Of a stretch of 64,000 nucleotides of DNA, positions 9,347 through 18,071 are shown piece after piece. The stretch comes from Thermomicrobiales bacterium (GTDB lineage: Bacteria > Chloroflexota > Chloroflexia > Thermomicrobiales > UBA6265). The translations under genes and the position numbers were made by a program. The stretch spans positions 62,001 to 126,000 of the forward strand of contig JAUJOZ010000009.1 in assembly GCA_030447415.1 (NCBI GenBank), given 5' to 3'. Position 1 is the first letter of the stretch, and each line of letters begins with the position of its first letter. The notes beneath the pieces are model-generated. The model worked only from the letters and a program-made list of their open reading frames with translations. It was not told where the DNA came from and ran no database searches.

Positions 9347-9415
9347 TCGGGTGATGCCACCGGCGCGAAGGCGTCCCGATTCGCGCAGTGTGATCCCCGT
9401 GTGATCGGTCGTCGA

Positions 9416-9958
9416 TCATTGGTCGGCACCGCGAAGGTGGGTCGCCAGCTCCGTCGTGTCCTCCCAGCCGTAGGCGATCTCGTCCAGCACCGCTCCCTCG
9501 ATCTCGATCTCCCGCGTCGCGACCGGCGTGCCGCCGATGGCCTCGTAGAATCCCCGCGCGGGGTTCTCCGCCAGGACCCAGAGCAGCATCGACCGCAGGC
9601 CCGCCTCCGCCAGCCCCTCGACTACCGACAGGGTCAGGGCCCGACCAACGCCTCGGCGCTGGTGCTCGGCCCGAACGTAGAGGGCATACAGCTCGCCTTC
9701 GTACCCCAGCTCGCCGGTTCGCTCAGGACCGGCCGACGCAAAGCCGACGAGGTCTCCCGCCTCGTCCTCAGCGACCCGGACGAGCTCATGGCCCTCGGGT
9801 TCGGTCAGTATGCGCGACCAGCGGGCGGCGCGGGCCTCCACGGAGAGCGACGCAAGAAAGGCGTCCGGCACGATCCCGCGGTAGGCGGTCCCCCACGTCT
9901 CGACGTGGATACGCGCGATGGCGGCGGCATCGGTGGGCCGGGCGTCCCTGACAATCAC
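9416..9958 (-). CDS. GNAT-family N-acetyltransferase
   Basis: A 180-residue GNAT acetyltransferase. It opens with VRDARPTDAAAIARIHVETW, the normal N-terminal strand-helix, and contains the acetyl-CoA binding motif A (ALYVRAEHQRRGVGRAL) and a C-terminal GFYEAIGG strand-helix. The start is GTG at 9958, with CCCTCC (GGAGGG on the coding strand) at 9971-9976. The frame is open upstream but that part is Arg-rich and not family-like. The substrate is not predictable. It converges on the zinc-ribbon gene. Confidence 0.85.
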   Translation of the reverse strand: MIVRDARPTDAAAIARIHVETWGTAYRGIVPDAFLASLSVEARAARWSRILTEPEGHELVRVAEDEAGDLVGFASAGPERTGELGYEGELYALYVRAEHQRRGVGRALTLSVVEGLAEAGLRSMLLWVLAENPARGFYEAIGGTPVATREIEIEGAVLDEIAYGWEDTTELATHLRGADQ

Positions 9959-9976
9959 GATGCACCAACTCCCTCC

Positions 9977-11081
9977 GTGGGCGCCAACGCCGGCTCCGTC
10001 GGCACGGACCATCGGTCTTCTGTTAGACGGAGTATCGTCCGCGGACCACGCACCAATGCCGGCCCACGCTGGGGTATCGGCGACTAGCGAACGGCGGTGA
10101 CCGGCGTCGGTGCATCGGTCACCGGTCATCCTCTCCCGTACGCGCCCCAGCGTGCGCCGCCGACAACTGGGATTACGACGAGAAGCCGCTGATGGCGAGC
10201 GCCTCGGCTGCATCGTACCGGGCGTCGGCACCGCCGACCCAGACAACGTTGGTGCAGATCGAGCGCTGATCGGGCACCAACCGCCGCTCTCGCCGCCGTC
10301 AGCTCGCGGCGTTGTTCACCGGGCCTCAGTACCAAATCCTCACCGGTGCCACGGACGCCGGCCGCGCCCGCTCCTCCCACCCTCTGATCGCCTGCTGCTC
10401 CCGCCGGACATCTTCCTGTTACTCCGGGCCGGACGCCGCGCACCCGACGAAGCCACACCGTCTCGCGCAGCACCCCCAGGATTCGTCACATCACCGGCAG
10501 ATCGCGCGGAACGCCGTCGTCGAGGCGCGGACGCAAGGCCACCAGCGTTGTAGAAGCAAGGATTGTCACTGCTCGGCCACGCCCCCTCGAACCAGGTGCC
10601 GGTGGAGCCCGACGCGGTGGCCGCGCCGGCGCAGCGCTCCCATCGGGGTCCGAATCTCGATGCTGTCCGGGTGGGATTCGTCATCCGCCACCTGGTCCAA
10701 CGCGCCGACGTTGCCTTCGGCGCACGAGTGGTTAAGCAGACTCGCGCTGGCGACCGCAGGGCCGGGTCTGCGCTGATACATCGGGATCAGGACATTCACC
10801 ATCGCCATGAGTTCCAGGCTCGGTGGACAGGGTGTGGTCGCGCGCCGTCCGATCTTGTCGCTCCGACGAGCGCCGGGGTCAACGCACGCGGGAGGGACTG
10901 GCGCACGATAGGGGCCTTATCGCCGGTCACCTGTCTCGGGCGGCACCCTGGGCCGGACGAGAAAGGCACGGTGCCCCAGCGCGGGTGGCCACCAAGAGAT
11001 GTGCCAAGCCGCGAAGGATGAGGGGCGACGAGGAATCAACAGCGGCGCGGCTAATGACGCACTTGGTACGCCATCCCAAAC
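9977..11081. other. Long region without an intact gene; possible decayed coding remnants
   Basis: About 1.1 kb. Several overlapping frames are open, but none has a start, ribosome binding site and consistent composition. On the minus strand short stretches look protein-like, for example around 10566-10808 (MAMVNVLIPMYQRRPGPAVA...) and around 10170-10290 (CTNVVWVGGADARYDAAEAL), but they are in different frames and interrupted. This may be a degraded gene or gene pair. I cannot assign a family. Confidence 0.35.
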
Positions 11082-11110
11082 TTGCGGAAACCTCACGCGC
11101 TCCCTATGCT
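11082..11110 (+). promoter_or_regulatory. Promoter upstream of L,D-transpeptidase gene
   Basis: TTGCGG at 11082-11087 and TATGCT at 11105-11110 with a 17-base spacer, about 80 bases before the start at 11193. Confidence 0.45.
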
Positions 11111-11192
11111 GGAGCCCACGCACGGTCGGCCCCTGGTCGGGCTGGTGAGAGCCGCGCGGGTTCGGGCCACGGGCGGATCACGGAGGGCACGA

Positions 11193-12527
11193 ATGGCTGT
11201 TGACACGTCCGGTCGCCGGGCGCCGGGCGGTGCGCGGGCCACCGCAGTAGCCATCGTGTTCGGCCTCCTAGCCGTCACGCTCCCAGCGGCGGGCTCTCAT
11301 CCCGCTGGTCCGGCCGCTCGCGCCGCCGCGCAGGAAGCGTCATCGGACGCGCCGGCGGTAGGCTGGATCGAGCCGGCCCTGGGCGTCGAGGTGCCACCGG
11401 ACCTGGGGCAGGCGCCCTTCGCCGTCTACGTCGCCTCAACCGGCCACACCGTGCGCGGCTCGATGCTCGACTACTGGCGCGCCACCGGCGCCGGCGCCGT
11501 CTACGGGGACCCGATCTCCGAGCCCTTCGCCGCGGCCGACGGCTACTACAGCCAGGCGTTCGAGCGCGGCATCCTCCAGTATCGGCCGGAACGCCTATTC
11601 ACCGCCGATCCCATTATGGGCCTCATGCCGGTGGGGGACATCGCCCTTGCCGATCGGCTCGGCACGTTTCGCAACGACGGCCGCCGCGGTGCTGGCGGGG
11701 GTGACCGGCGTGGTGAGGTGTGGCGCCCGCTCAATCCAAAGGGCAAGACTGCCAAACGCGCCGTCGACGACGGCGGCGTCTTCGACAAGGAGACGCGCCA
11801 CACGATCACCGGCGACCTCCTCGCCTGGTACCGCCGTCACGAGGGACGCTTCTATCTAGGCGCCCCTCTCAGCGAGCCGCTCGCCGAGCGCGGCATGACC
11901 GTCCAGTACTTCGAGGGCGGCGCGCTGATGACGGGGAAGCGAGGCACCCGCGTCGTGCCGCTCATCGCCGACCTCGCGTCCCGGCTGGACATCGACACCA
12001 CGCCGGTCGTCCAGGACGGCAGCCTGCCGCTCTACGACGAGACCCTCTTCTGGCAGGTCCCCAATCCCTCACCGGCGTCTGACGCCGCCGGTGAGGGCGT
12101 GAAGCGGATTGAGATCAACCTTGACCAGCAGCGCCTCCGCGCCTACGACGGCGACACGCTGGTCCTGAGCGTGCTCGTGAGCACCGGGCTCGATCCAAAC
12201 GGCACCGACGAGGGTCGGTTTCACGTCCGGTACAAGGTGCCCGCGCAGGACATGGAAGGGATCACCGACGAAACGGGCGAGGTCGTCGCCGTCGGCGCGG
12301 AGACGCCGGAAGCAGGCGCGCCGCCGGTAGAGGGGGAGCGCTACGTCGTCGAGGACGTGCCCAACGTCATGTACTTCAACATGGAGGCCGAGGCGCTGCA
12401 CGGGGCGTACTGGCACAGCAACTTCGGTCAGAAGATGAGCCACGGCTGCGTCAACCTACCCCTCGACGTCGCCGCCTTTCTCTACGGTTGGGCCCCCCTC
12501 GGCACCCAGGTCTGGGTCCACGACTGA
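11193..12527 (+). CDS. Secreted L,D-transpeptidase (YkuD domain)
   Basis: Cell-wall crosslinking enzyme acting outside the membrane. The 444 residues begin with a signal peptide (positive start, hydrophobic stretch about 13-30, Ala-rich cleavage region near 45). A middle region of about 230 residues contains two repeats of a LGAPLSEP/YFEGGALMTG type found in many Chloroflexota envelope proteins. The C-terminal YkuD domain starts near IEINLDQQRLRAYDGD and carries the active site HGAYWHSNFG...SHGCVNL, with the nucleophile C419. The start at 11193 has GGAGGG 5 bases upstream; an earlier in-frame codon at 11082 would place the promoter inside the gene. Confidence 0.88.
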   Translation: MAVDTSGRRAPGGARATAVAIVFGLLAVTLPAAGSHPAGPAARAAAQEASSDAPAVGWIEPALGVEVPPDLGQAPFAVYVASTGHTVRGSMLDYWRATGAGAVYGDPISEPFAAADGYYSQAFERGILQYRPERLFTADPIMGLMPVGDIALADRLGTFRNDGRRGAGGGDRRGEVWRPLNPKGKTAKRAVDDGGVFDKETRHTITGDLLAWYRRHEGRFYLGAPLSEPLAERGMTVQYFEGGALMTGKRGTRVVPLIADLASRLDIDTTPVVQDGSLPLYDETLFWQVPNPSPASDAAGEGVKRIEINLDQQRLRAYDGDTLVLSVLVSTGLDPNGTDEGRFHVRYKVPAQDMEGITDETGEVVAVGAETPEAGAPPVEGERYVVEDVPNVMYFNMEAEALHGAYWHSNFGQKMSHGCVNLPLDVAAFLYGWAPLGTQVWVHD

Positions 12528-12703
12528 GGCTCTAATCGGCGCGCGCGACGGCAGGACGGTGCGGGCAACGAGCCACCCATCGAACCGGCGCGCCCAAGAC
12601 TCCTCAGGGGACGCACGCCGGCCCTCCGTTCCGGTTGGCAGGTCGCCTTGTCCGTGGCGCTGTAACAACCGTTCTCTCCCAAGGCGCCCTGCCGGACGTG
12701 CGC
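12528..12703. other. Gap between L,D-transpeptidase and the small minus-strand ORF
   Basis: No gene or clear hairpin is visible. Confidence 0.3.
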
Positions 12704-12910
12704 TCACGCCTCTGGAATCGGTTCGGGTGCAGCCACCGGTCGCCGGAGTGGCATCGCCGGGCGCGGTCGTCCGGCGGTCCCCTCCAACCAGATGCCGACC
12801 CCGATCATCATTTCCCCGATCCGCCGCAGCATGACACGATGCTGCAGCCCGGATCGCGCGACGCGGCTGCTCGCCCGCCGCCGCTCCGCATCCCGATGCA
12901 TCTGCTCCAC
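12704..12910 (-). CDS. Small basic protein (68 aa), unknown
   Basis: Begins MHRDAERRRASSRVARSG and continues through MLRRIGEMMIGVGIWLEG to a Pro-rich tail. The codons upstream stay open and protein-like (SSIARRLARSKVEQ), and AAGGTGGAG sits just before the ATG as a usable ribosome binding site. The pattern of an Arg/Glu/Ala helix followed by a hydrophobic helix resembles many short uncharacterised proteins of GC-rich bacteria. GTG 12919 is an alternative start. Function unknown. Confidence 0.4.
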   Translation of the reverse strand: MEQMHRDAERRRASSRVARSGLQHRVMLRRIGEMMIGVGIWLEGTAGRPRPAMPLRRPVAAPEPIPEA

Positions 12911-13133
12911 CTTGCTGCGGGCGAGCCGCCGCGCGATCGAGGAATCCAGCGAGTCCTCCCGCGAACAATCAGCCAGGACGCTGATGAGCGTTCAGGCGTC
13001 GCGAGCCGGGTCACGGCTCGCACGAGCGACGGGTCGGCGGGGAGGAGTCCAGCCAGGGGCGGGGAACGGAGGGCGGGCCGCGCGGGCTGACCCACCCTCC
13101 GTGCGAGGGAGCGAGCGAACGGTTCGCGGCGTC
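12911..13133. other. Gap downstream of the VOC gene
   Basis: Nothing I can support beyond the short coding-like extension upstream of the small protein at 12910. Confidence 0.3.
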
Positions 13134-13574
13134 CTAGCCGGTCACCCCGACGAGCTCGCCGCGGGTGAGGTGCTCCATGTCGACGGCGTGCGTTTCCTTG
13201 GAGATGAACAGGCGGTAACCGTCGGGGTCGGTGATGCCCCAGTCACGGTGACCCCAGAATTGGTCCTGAGGCTCCTGAAGGATGGCCGCCCCGGCTGCCC
13301 TGGCTCGCTCGAAAAGGGCGTCGATGTCCTCGTTATCGCCGACGGTGAAGTAGAGGCTCACCCCGGCTCCGAGGTGCTGCAGGTCGCCGGCCGAGAGGTC
13401 GTCCCGGTTGGAGCCGAACATCAGCTCCGACGCGCCCCTCCGGACGCCGCCGTGCATAAGGCGGCCACCGTCGCCCGGCATGGTGAAGGTGACCTCAAAG
13501 CCGACGGTCTGCGTGTAAAACGCGAGCGAGGTTTCGATGTCGGCCACCGACAGGATGGGGATCAGGCTCTTCAT
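13134..13574 (-). CDS. VOC (glyoxalase/bleomycin-resistance fold) protein
   Basis: A 146-residue single-domain vicinal-oxygen-chelate protein made of two beta-alpha-beta-beta-beta units. MKSLIPILSVADIETSLAFY and ELMFGSNRD lie in the first half, and VSLYFTVGDNEDIDALFERA and DPDGYRLFISKE in the second. Members include glyoxalases, dioxygenases and drug-binding resistance proteins; nothing here tells which. GAGGAG lies about 12 bases before the ATG. A strong minus-strand promoter with a LexA-type palindrome sits about 285 bases upstream (13859-13887) with no convincing longer gene between, so this gene may be damage-inducible (inference). Confidence 0.82.
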   Translation of the reverse strand: MKSLIPILSVADIETSLAFYTQTVGFEVTFTMPGDGGRLMHGGVRRGASELMFGSNRDDLSAGDLQHLGAGVSLYFTVGDNEDIDALFERARAAGAAILQEPQDQFWGHRDWGITDPDGYRLFISKETHAVDMEHLTRGELVGVTG

Positions 13575-13611
13575 ACCCGTGTTCCACTCCTCGATCTGCT
13601 GATCGATGAAA

Positions 13612-13809
13612 TCACGTCCGTCGTTCGGCTAGGAGGCGAACGGCGGACTCCGTGGGACCTGCGCGGGCGAAGGTGACGTGGTGACCATGACGGGCCACCG
13701 GCGGGGTTGGGGTGGGCGTGGCCGCGGGGATGGCCGGCGCCCCGCCGGGGCGGGCGAGGAGCGATGCGGAAGCCGCGGCGCGGGCTGCTCGAGCCTCCCG
13801 CTCCCTCAT
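13612..13809 (-). CDS. Possible small ORF between SOS-type promoter and VOC gene
   Basis: A 65-residue frame starting MREREARAARAAASASLLAR with a Pro/Ala middle. It is the first ATG frame downstream of the minus-strand promoter at 13859-13887 and ends 37 bases before the VOC gene. It has no clear ribosome binding site and no recognisable domain. It could equally be a long untranslated leader. Confidence 0.25.
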   Translation of the reverse strand: MREREARAARAAASASLLARPGGAPAIPAATPTPTPPVARHGHHVTFARAGPTESAVRLLAERRT

Positions 13810-13858
13810 GCCCGCCGGATCCGGGGCGGGCGGCCGCGCGTCGTGTCCTCGTACGTAC

Positions 13859-13887
13859 ACTATAGAACGCCCGTTCTATGTTGTCAA
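13859..13887 (-). promoter_or_regulatory. Strong sigma70 promoter reading toward the VOC gene
   Basis: On the minus strand TTGACA (complement of 13882-13887) and TATAGT (complement of 13859-13864) are separated by exactly 17 bases. The -35 is perfect and the -10 nearly so. The spacer holds most of an 18-base palindrome. Confidence 0.75.
13862..13879. promoter_or_regulatory. LexA-type operator palindrome in promoter spacer
   Basis: ATAGAACG-CC-CGTTCTAT: perfect 8-base arms around 2 bases, containing GAAC-N4-GTTC. That is the core of the SOS box bound by LexA of Firmicutes and Actinobacteria. It overlaps the -10 and spacer of the promoter, an ideal position for repression. A TetR-family site is the main alternative. 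Confidence 0.55.
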
Positions 13888-14634
13888 GGGGTCAACTCTC
13901 GGAGACCCGCTCGCGTCGCGTTCCAACCACTCAAGCACGCCACGACCAAAGGCTATTGTGGGCACCAACCGCTTCAACCGCGACTTGCGGACGGCACGCT
14001 CTCCGAGAACAGGTCGAAGCCGTCGCCGCCCTGCCCGACTGGATAATCCGGACGCAGCCACTGGCTAACAATTCAGACGGTCCCGTTCCGTCCCCAGGGG
14101 ACATGCGTCGGCCCCCGCCGGCGGCTGCGCGGACCAATCGACGCTGTGCAGGACGACGCCCAACCCTGACTCCATAGAGAACGGACCGGCATGTCAATTT
14201 GGCGCCCGCGCAGGAAGGGGCGCCCACCGCCGGCTCGACCCGGATGGTGCTACCTACGTCGCCGTCCGGCACCGGGAAGCCGATCGAGAAAAGGACTGGG
14301 GAACCATCATCCTGGGCGCCGGTCCAATACTTCCCTTTTGAAAGTGTGAAATTTCTGCCAAATTGCTGCCGTACGTTGGTAACCGTTAGATCGGATCATA
14401 GGGCATGAGATCGGGACACTCCCGCCGGCACCAAGGCCGACAGCGCCGCGGGTCAGCTCTCGGCCCCGCCCGCGTCACGGCCCACCCGGCCGTCGCCTGG
14501 GCGGGTGCCTAGCAGTCAGACCCTGAGCCACCCTCGGCCAGCGGCTTGGCGGCGGAACCGTCCCTCGGACACCGAGCGAGGCGAGCGCTCCCAGTCCGAC
14601 ATCGATATACCCTCGCCGCAAGGAGTACCACCCC
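13888..14634. other. Intergenic region without recognisable gene
   Basis: About 750 bases. There is a relatively AT-rich patch near 14330-14400 (GTGAAATTTCTGCCAAATTG and following) that may hold regulatory sites for the downstream small gene, but I see no clear -35/-10 pair and no credible coding frame. Confidence 0.35.
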
Positions 14635-14907
14635 ATGTCCGTCCACCAGCCCTTGGCCACCGAACTCATGGCCGAGACCCTCGATCACGACCGCCTGCAG
14701 ACGGCGCGGCGGCAAGCGACAGCCGCCCGCGCTCACATCTCACCATCAGACAGGAGCCCTCTCACCATGACCTTCCGCCGTATCTTCACCTTCTCGCCGC
14801 CAGCCTGCTGGTGGCGCTCCTCGCCGCACCGACCGGCGTCCGAGCCCAGGAGGCTCCGCCTGCTGCTTCCGCCGCCATCGAACTCGACGCCGACGGCGAC
14901 GGGCTGA
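14635..14907 (+). CDS. Small ORF ahead of the calcium-repeat gene
   Basis: Starts MSVHQPLATELMAETLDHDR with AAGGAG 9 bases upstream, a good start signal. About 40 residues (Arg/Ala/Gln helix) look like a genuine short protein. The same frame then runs without a stop into the ATG of the next gene (14767) and on to 14907, but only because that gene appears to carry a frameshift. It may be a separate short gene whose stop has been lost to an indel, or the true N-terminus of the secreted protein. Confidence 0.35.
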   Translation: MSVHQPLATELMAETLDHDRLQTARRQATAARAHISPSDRSPLTMTFRRIFTFSPPACWWRSSPHRPASEPRRLRLLLPPPSNSTPTATG

Positions 14908-15371
14908 TGGACGAGCAGGAGCTTCAGATCGGCACCGACCCGACCAAGTTTGACACTGACATGGATGGCCTCAGCGACGGCTCCGAGGTCAACCCGGGTG
15001 GCTGGGGCACCAATCCCCTCGCCGCCGACACCGACGAGGACGGCCTCGGCGACGGCGACGAATTGGAGAAGTTCAAGACCGACCCCCTTCGGGCCGACAC
15101 CGACGGCGACGGCGTTGACGACGCCACGGAGATCGACGCCGGCACCGACCCCACCGACCCGAAGAGCGTCCCGGCCAAGCCGAGCCCGAAGCCGAGCACC
15201 AAGCCGACTCCAGGTAGGCCCGCCGCCGAGCCGGTCAAGGCCCTGCCGAACACCGGCACCGGCCCGGTCACCTCCAACGGGACGAGCAGCGGCGCGCTCG
15301 CCCTGCTCCTCGGCACCGGCACCCTGCTGGCCGTGGCTGGGGTGAAGCGGGCAATCGGCCGCCGCGCCTAG
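14767..15371 (+). CDS. Secreted calcium-binding repeat protein with LPXTG-type sorting signal (frameshifted)
   Basis: The ATG at 14767 has AGGAG 10 bases upstream and encodes MTFRRIFTF. After about 9 codons (near 14795) the protein continues in the +1-shifted frame as LAASLLVALLAAPTGVRAQE, completing a normal signal peptide; one missing base explains this. The mature part has three or four Asp-rich thrombospondin type-3/EF-like repeats (DADGDGLMDEQEL, DTDMDGLSDGSE, DTDEDGLGDGDE, DTDGDGVDDATE), a Pro/Lys spacer, and a C-terminal sortase signal: LPNTG, a hydrophobic helix and a RRA tail. It is therefore probably a calcium-stabilised wall-anchored protein. Sortase substrates are well established in Gram-positives and rarer in Chloroflexota. 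Confidence 0.75.
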
Positions 15372-15417
15372 TCCCCCCCGCGGGGGCTTGATGCCCGCGC
15401 CGCGGCACTCCGCACCT

Positions 15418-15461
15418 CGTGAGGGGCGGCCACCCGACTTGACGGGTGGCCGCTCCTCACG
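15418..15461. terminator. Strong hairpin terminator
   Basis: Two 19-base arms (15418-15436 and 15443-15461) pair fully with one G-T wobble around a 6-base loop ACTTGA. It lies 46 bases after the calcium-repeat gene and could work on either strand. A smaller 12-base palindrome (CCCCCGCGGGGG, 15374-15385) directly precedes it. Confidence 0.8.
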
Positions 15462-16049
15462 TCGTCTTGGTCCGACGGGCCCTCCAACTCGTCTGTGCAG
15501 CGAGCAGCGGGGAGCGCGTTGCCGAGGGAGCGAGGGTTCCGGTCCTCGGCCGCCGATTCAATCAGGAAGCCCACCGCGCTCTGCAGCGTCGGCGAGCGAA
15601 CCGGCCGATGCACCGCGAGACCGACGAACGCCGGCGCCCACCGGTCGGCGTCGGCACCTCGTCCCGCTCGGTGCTTCGCCGCTTTGGCCGCCAAGCGCTA
15701 TGGACGCGACTGCCCGTACCCGGGCGTTTTGCCCAAACCTGTTTCCCGACCGTCCGTGACGGAGCATCGGTCTCTGGCACACGCGCGGGAGATTGGGGCA
15801 GGCCTCGAGCGAGCTGTCAACCACAGCGTCGCCGTTCGATTGTCCGAGAACGACCACCGCCCCACGAGCGCGTGAAGTGCTCATCGGCCTCGCAGACGAG
15901 GGCCACCCACCGCCGTCGGCCGGATGACTCCTCACCCTGGCTCGCGGCCCGACCGACCGACGAAGACGGGTCACCAGCTATGATGGACGCGCGACCGAAA
16001 GCCTAAGTGAGGGCCCGTGGGCGCTCACGAGACACGAGGGACTGGCCGA
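15462..16049. other. Intergenic region, no gene recognised
   Basis: About 590 bases between the terminator and the DUF1835 gene. Overlapping open frames exist on both strands, but they are Arg/Pro-rich shadows. No promoter near consensus is visible. Confidence 0.35.
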
Positions 16050-17078
16050 ATGCTCCACATCACCAACGGCGACTCCACCGGGACCAAGCTCCGGCAAGCC
16101 GCGCTCTCCGGCGAGATCGTCGCCTGGAACGACGTGCTCCACGAAGGCCCCGTCCCGGCCGGGTTGTCGCTGGACGCGCTGCGCCCCGTCCGCGCTCGCT
16201 TCATCGCCGACCGCGGCTGGGGCGCGTATGTGGACGTCCTCGCTGCCTTCGCCCGCCGCGACGACGCGCTGGCCCGCTGCCACGACCATGACGAGATCGT
16301 CCTCTGGTTCGAGCACGACCTCTACGACCAACTGCAACTCCTCCAGCTTCTCGATTGGTTCGCCGGTCGCGACCTGGGCGCGACCCGGCTCAGCCTCATT
16401 TGCGTCGGTGCCTTTCCGGGCGTTGACCCGTTCCACGGTCTAGGTCAGCTCACGTCCGCTCAGCTCGCCTCGCTCTTCCCGACCCGCCACGCGATCACGC
16501 CTGCCGAGCTGACATTGGGCCGCGATGCCTGGGCGGTCTTCCGCTCCCCCGATCCGACGGCAATCCTGGGCCTCCTCGCGGGCGACACCTCCGACCTCCC
16601 GTTCCTTGCCGGCGCCCTCCGGCGTCACCTGGAGGAGTTTCCCTCCGTGAACGACGGGCTGTCCCGCACCGAGCGCCAGCTCCTCGAAGCCGTCGCCGCG
16701 GGAGTCCGCACGCCGGTGGACATCTTCCTCGCTCATCAGACCAAGGAGGAGCATCCCTTCATGGGCGACACCACACTCTGGTCCCACCTCCACGGCCTGA
16801 GCCAGGGGCGCCAACCCCTGATCACGCTCGACGGCGGAGGCCCTTTCGCCTTGCCCTGGGAGTGTGACGACGCGGCCTTTCGGGCGCAGTCCGTCGCCGT
16901 CACCGCTCGCGGCCGCGCCGTGTTGATGGGCGAAACGGAGCGGGTCACCTACGACGGCATCGACCGCTGGCTCGGCGGCGTCCGCCTCCAAGGCACGGAC
17001 GCGCCGTGGCGGTGGGATGGCCAGCGCGCCAGCCTGGTCCGGGGCGACCGACCCAATGTCGGCGGCGCGGCCGACTGA
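16050..17078 (+). CDS. DUF1835-domain protein
   Basis: A 342-residue protein. The N-terminal half has the DUF1835 pattern MLHITNGDSTGTKLRQ, VAWNDVLHEGPVPAG and a receiver-like continuation to LWFEHDLYDQLQLLQLLDWF. The C-terminal half has LSRTERQLLEAVAAG (a short helix-turn-helix-like block) and the conserved end YDGIDRWLGGVRLQG...PWRWD. The family is widespread but uncharacterised; some members are annotated beside sigma factors. ATG 16050 is chosen because GAGGG precedes it by 9 bases and homologues begin at this point. It is probably monocistronic, converging on the hydrolase gene 156 bases away. Confidence 0.82.
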   Translation: MLHITNGDSTGTKLRQAALSGEIVAWNDVLHEGPVPAGLSLDALRPVRARFIADRGWGAYVDVLAAFARRDDALARCHDHDEIVLWFEHDLYDQLQLLQLLDWFAGRDLGATRLSLICVGAFPGVDPFHGLGQLTSAQLASLFPTRHAITPAELTLGRDAWAVFRSPDPTAILGLLAGDTSDLPFLAGALRRHLEEFPSVNDGLSRTERQLLEAVAAGVRTPVDIFLAHQTKEEHPFMGDTTLWSHLHGLSQGRQPLITLDGGGPFALPWECDDAAFRAQSVAVTARGRAVLMGETERVTYDGIDRWLGGVRLQGTDAPWRWDGQRASLVRGDRPNVGGAAD

Positions 17079-17234
17079 GGCGACTCGCGCCCTCCGGCCA
17101 AGCCGTGCCACCGTGACCGCCTGCTGGACCAGGCGGTTTCCTGCGCGCTCGTCCCGACCGCGAGGCAACGTGCGGCGAACGAGCGCCGCAAGCAGCGCGA
17201 GGCGGTCACCCGCCAGTTACTGGCAACTCATCCA

Positions 17235-18071
17235 TCACTCCACACCCTCCAAGAACGGAATCACCCGCTCCAGGAACGCCTCCGGGTGGTCACGGTGGAT
17301 GCTGTGACCCGCTCCCGGGACACGGGCCAGGCGCGCGTTGGGCAGCGTAGCGGCGAAGCGCACCGCGTCCTCCGGCACCACCGCGCTCCCCCTTGCCGGA
17401 TTGCCGTGGACCAGGAGCGTGGCGGAGCGAATGGTGTCAAACAGGGAAAGCCGGTCGGATCCCGACTCGAGGTTCGCTTCCGAATCGGTCCGCAGCTCGG
17501 CGAAGACGGCTGGCGCGGTCAGCGTGATGCTCTCGGCCCGGCGCCGGCAATCCTCGTCGCTCCACTCCGGGTGCTGCGAGCGATAATAGGCCGCCGCCCG
17601 CTCCAACGGCATCGTCGCCAGGGCCAGCCAGCCGTCGAACGCGCTCAGGATCTGGGGGGTGGCCCTCAACGCCACGTCCTCGACGACGATGCCTGCCGCC
17701 CGCTCCGGGTTATCGGCCGCCCACATCAGCACGACGAGACCGCCGAGCGAATGGCCGAGGAGCAATGGTCGATCCAGGTTCAGGACGTCCAGTACGCCGG
17801 CCAGGTCGGCGGCGTAGTCGGGCAAAAGGTACCCGCTCACCGGCTTGGCTGAGGCGCCGTGGCCCCGAAGGTCGAGAGCGTAGAGGTGGAACCGCGCCGC
17901 GAGGGCGTCCACCACGGGCCACCAGGAGACAGCGCGGCTGCCGATCCCGTGGAGGAGGACAAGTGGCCGACCGCGCTTCGGGTCGGCCCCCGGGTACTCG
18001 GTGACGGCCAGGTCAAGACCGTTGGCAGCGACGCGACGCTGGCGGGCGGGCGTCTGCGGTCGGGACGTCAT
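17235..18071 (-). CDS. Alpha/beta hydrolase
   Basis: A 278-residue serine hydrolase. It has the oxyanion strand LVLLHGIGSRAVSWW, LDLRGHGAS, the nucleophile elbow GHSLGG, a cap region of about 80 residues, and the catalytic His in PGAGHSIHRDHP. The acid is likely the Glu/Asp near VVPEDAVRF. There is no signal peptide, so it is cytosolic. ATG 18071 follows AGGAG by about 11 bases; the frame is open upstream but not family-like. The substrate is unknown; relatives include epoxide hydrolases, esterases and meta-cleavage hydrolases. Confidence 0.88.
   Translation of the reverse strand: MTSRPQTPARQRRVAANGLDLAVTEYPGADPKRGRPLVLLHGIGSRAVSWWPVVDALAARFHLYALDLRGHGASAKPVSGYLLPDYAADLAGVLDVLNLDRPLLLGHSLGGLVVLMWAADNPERAAGIVVEDVALRATPQILSAFDGWLALATMPLERAAAYYRSQHPEWSDEDCRRRAESITLTAPAVFAELRTDSEANLESGSDRLSLFDTIRSATLLVHGNPARGSAVVPEDAVRFAATLPNARLARVPGAGHSIHRDHPEAFLERVIPFLEGVE

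Noticed and set aside
14505..14766. N-terminal part of a long frame leading into the calcium-repeat protein
   Set aside because: Composition is random; the signal peptide is better explained by ATG 14767 plus a one-base frameshift.
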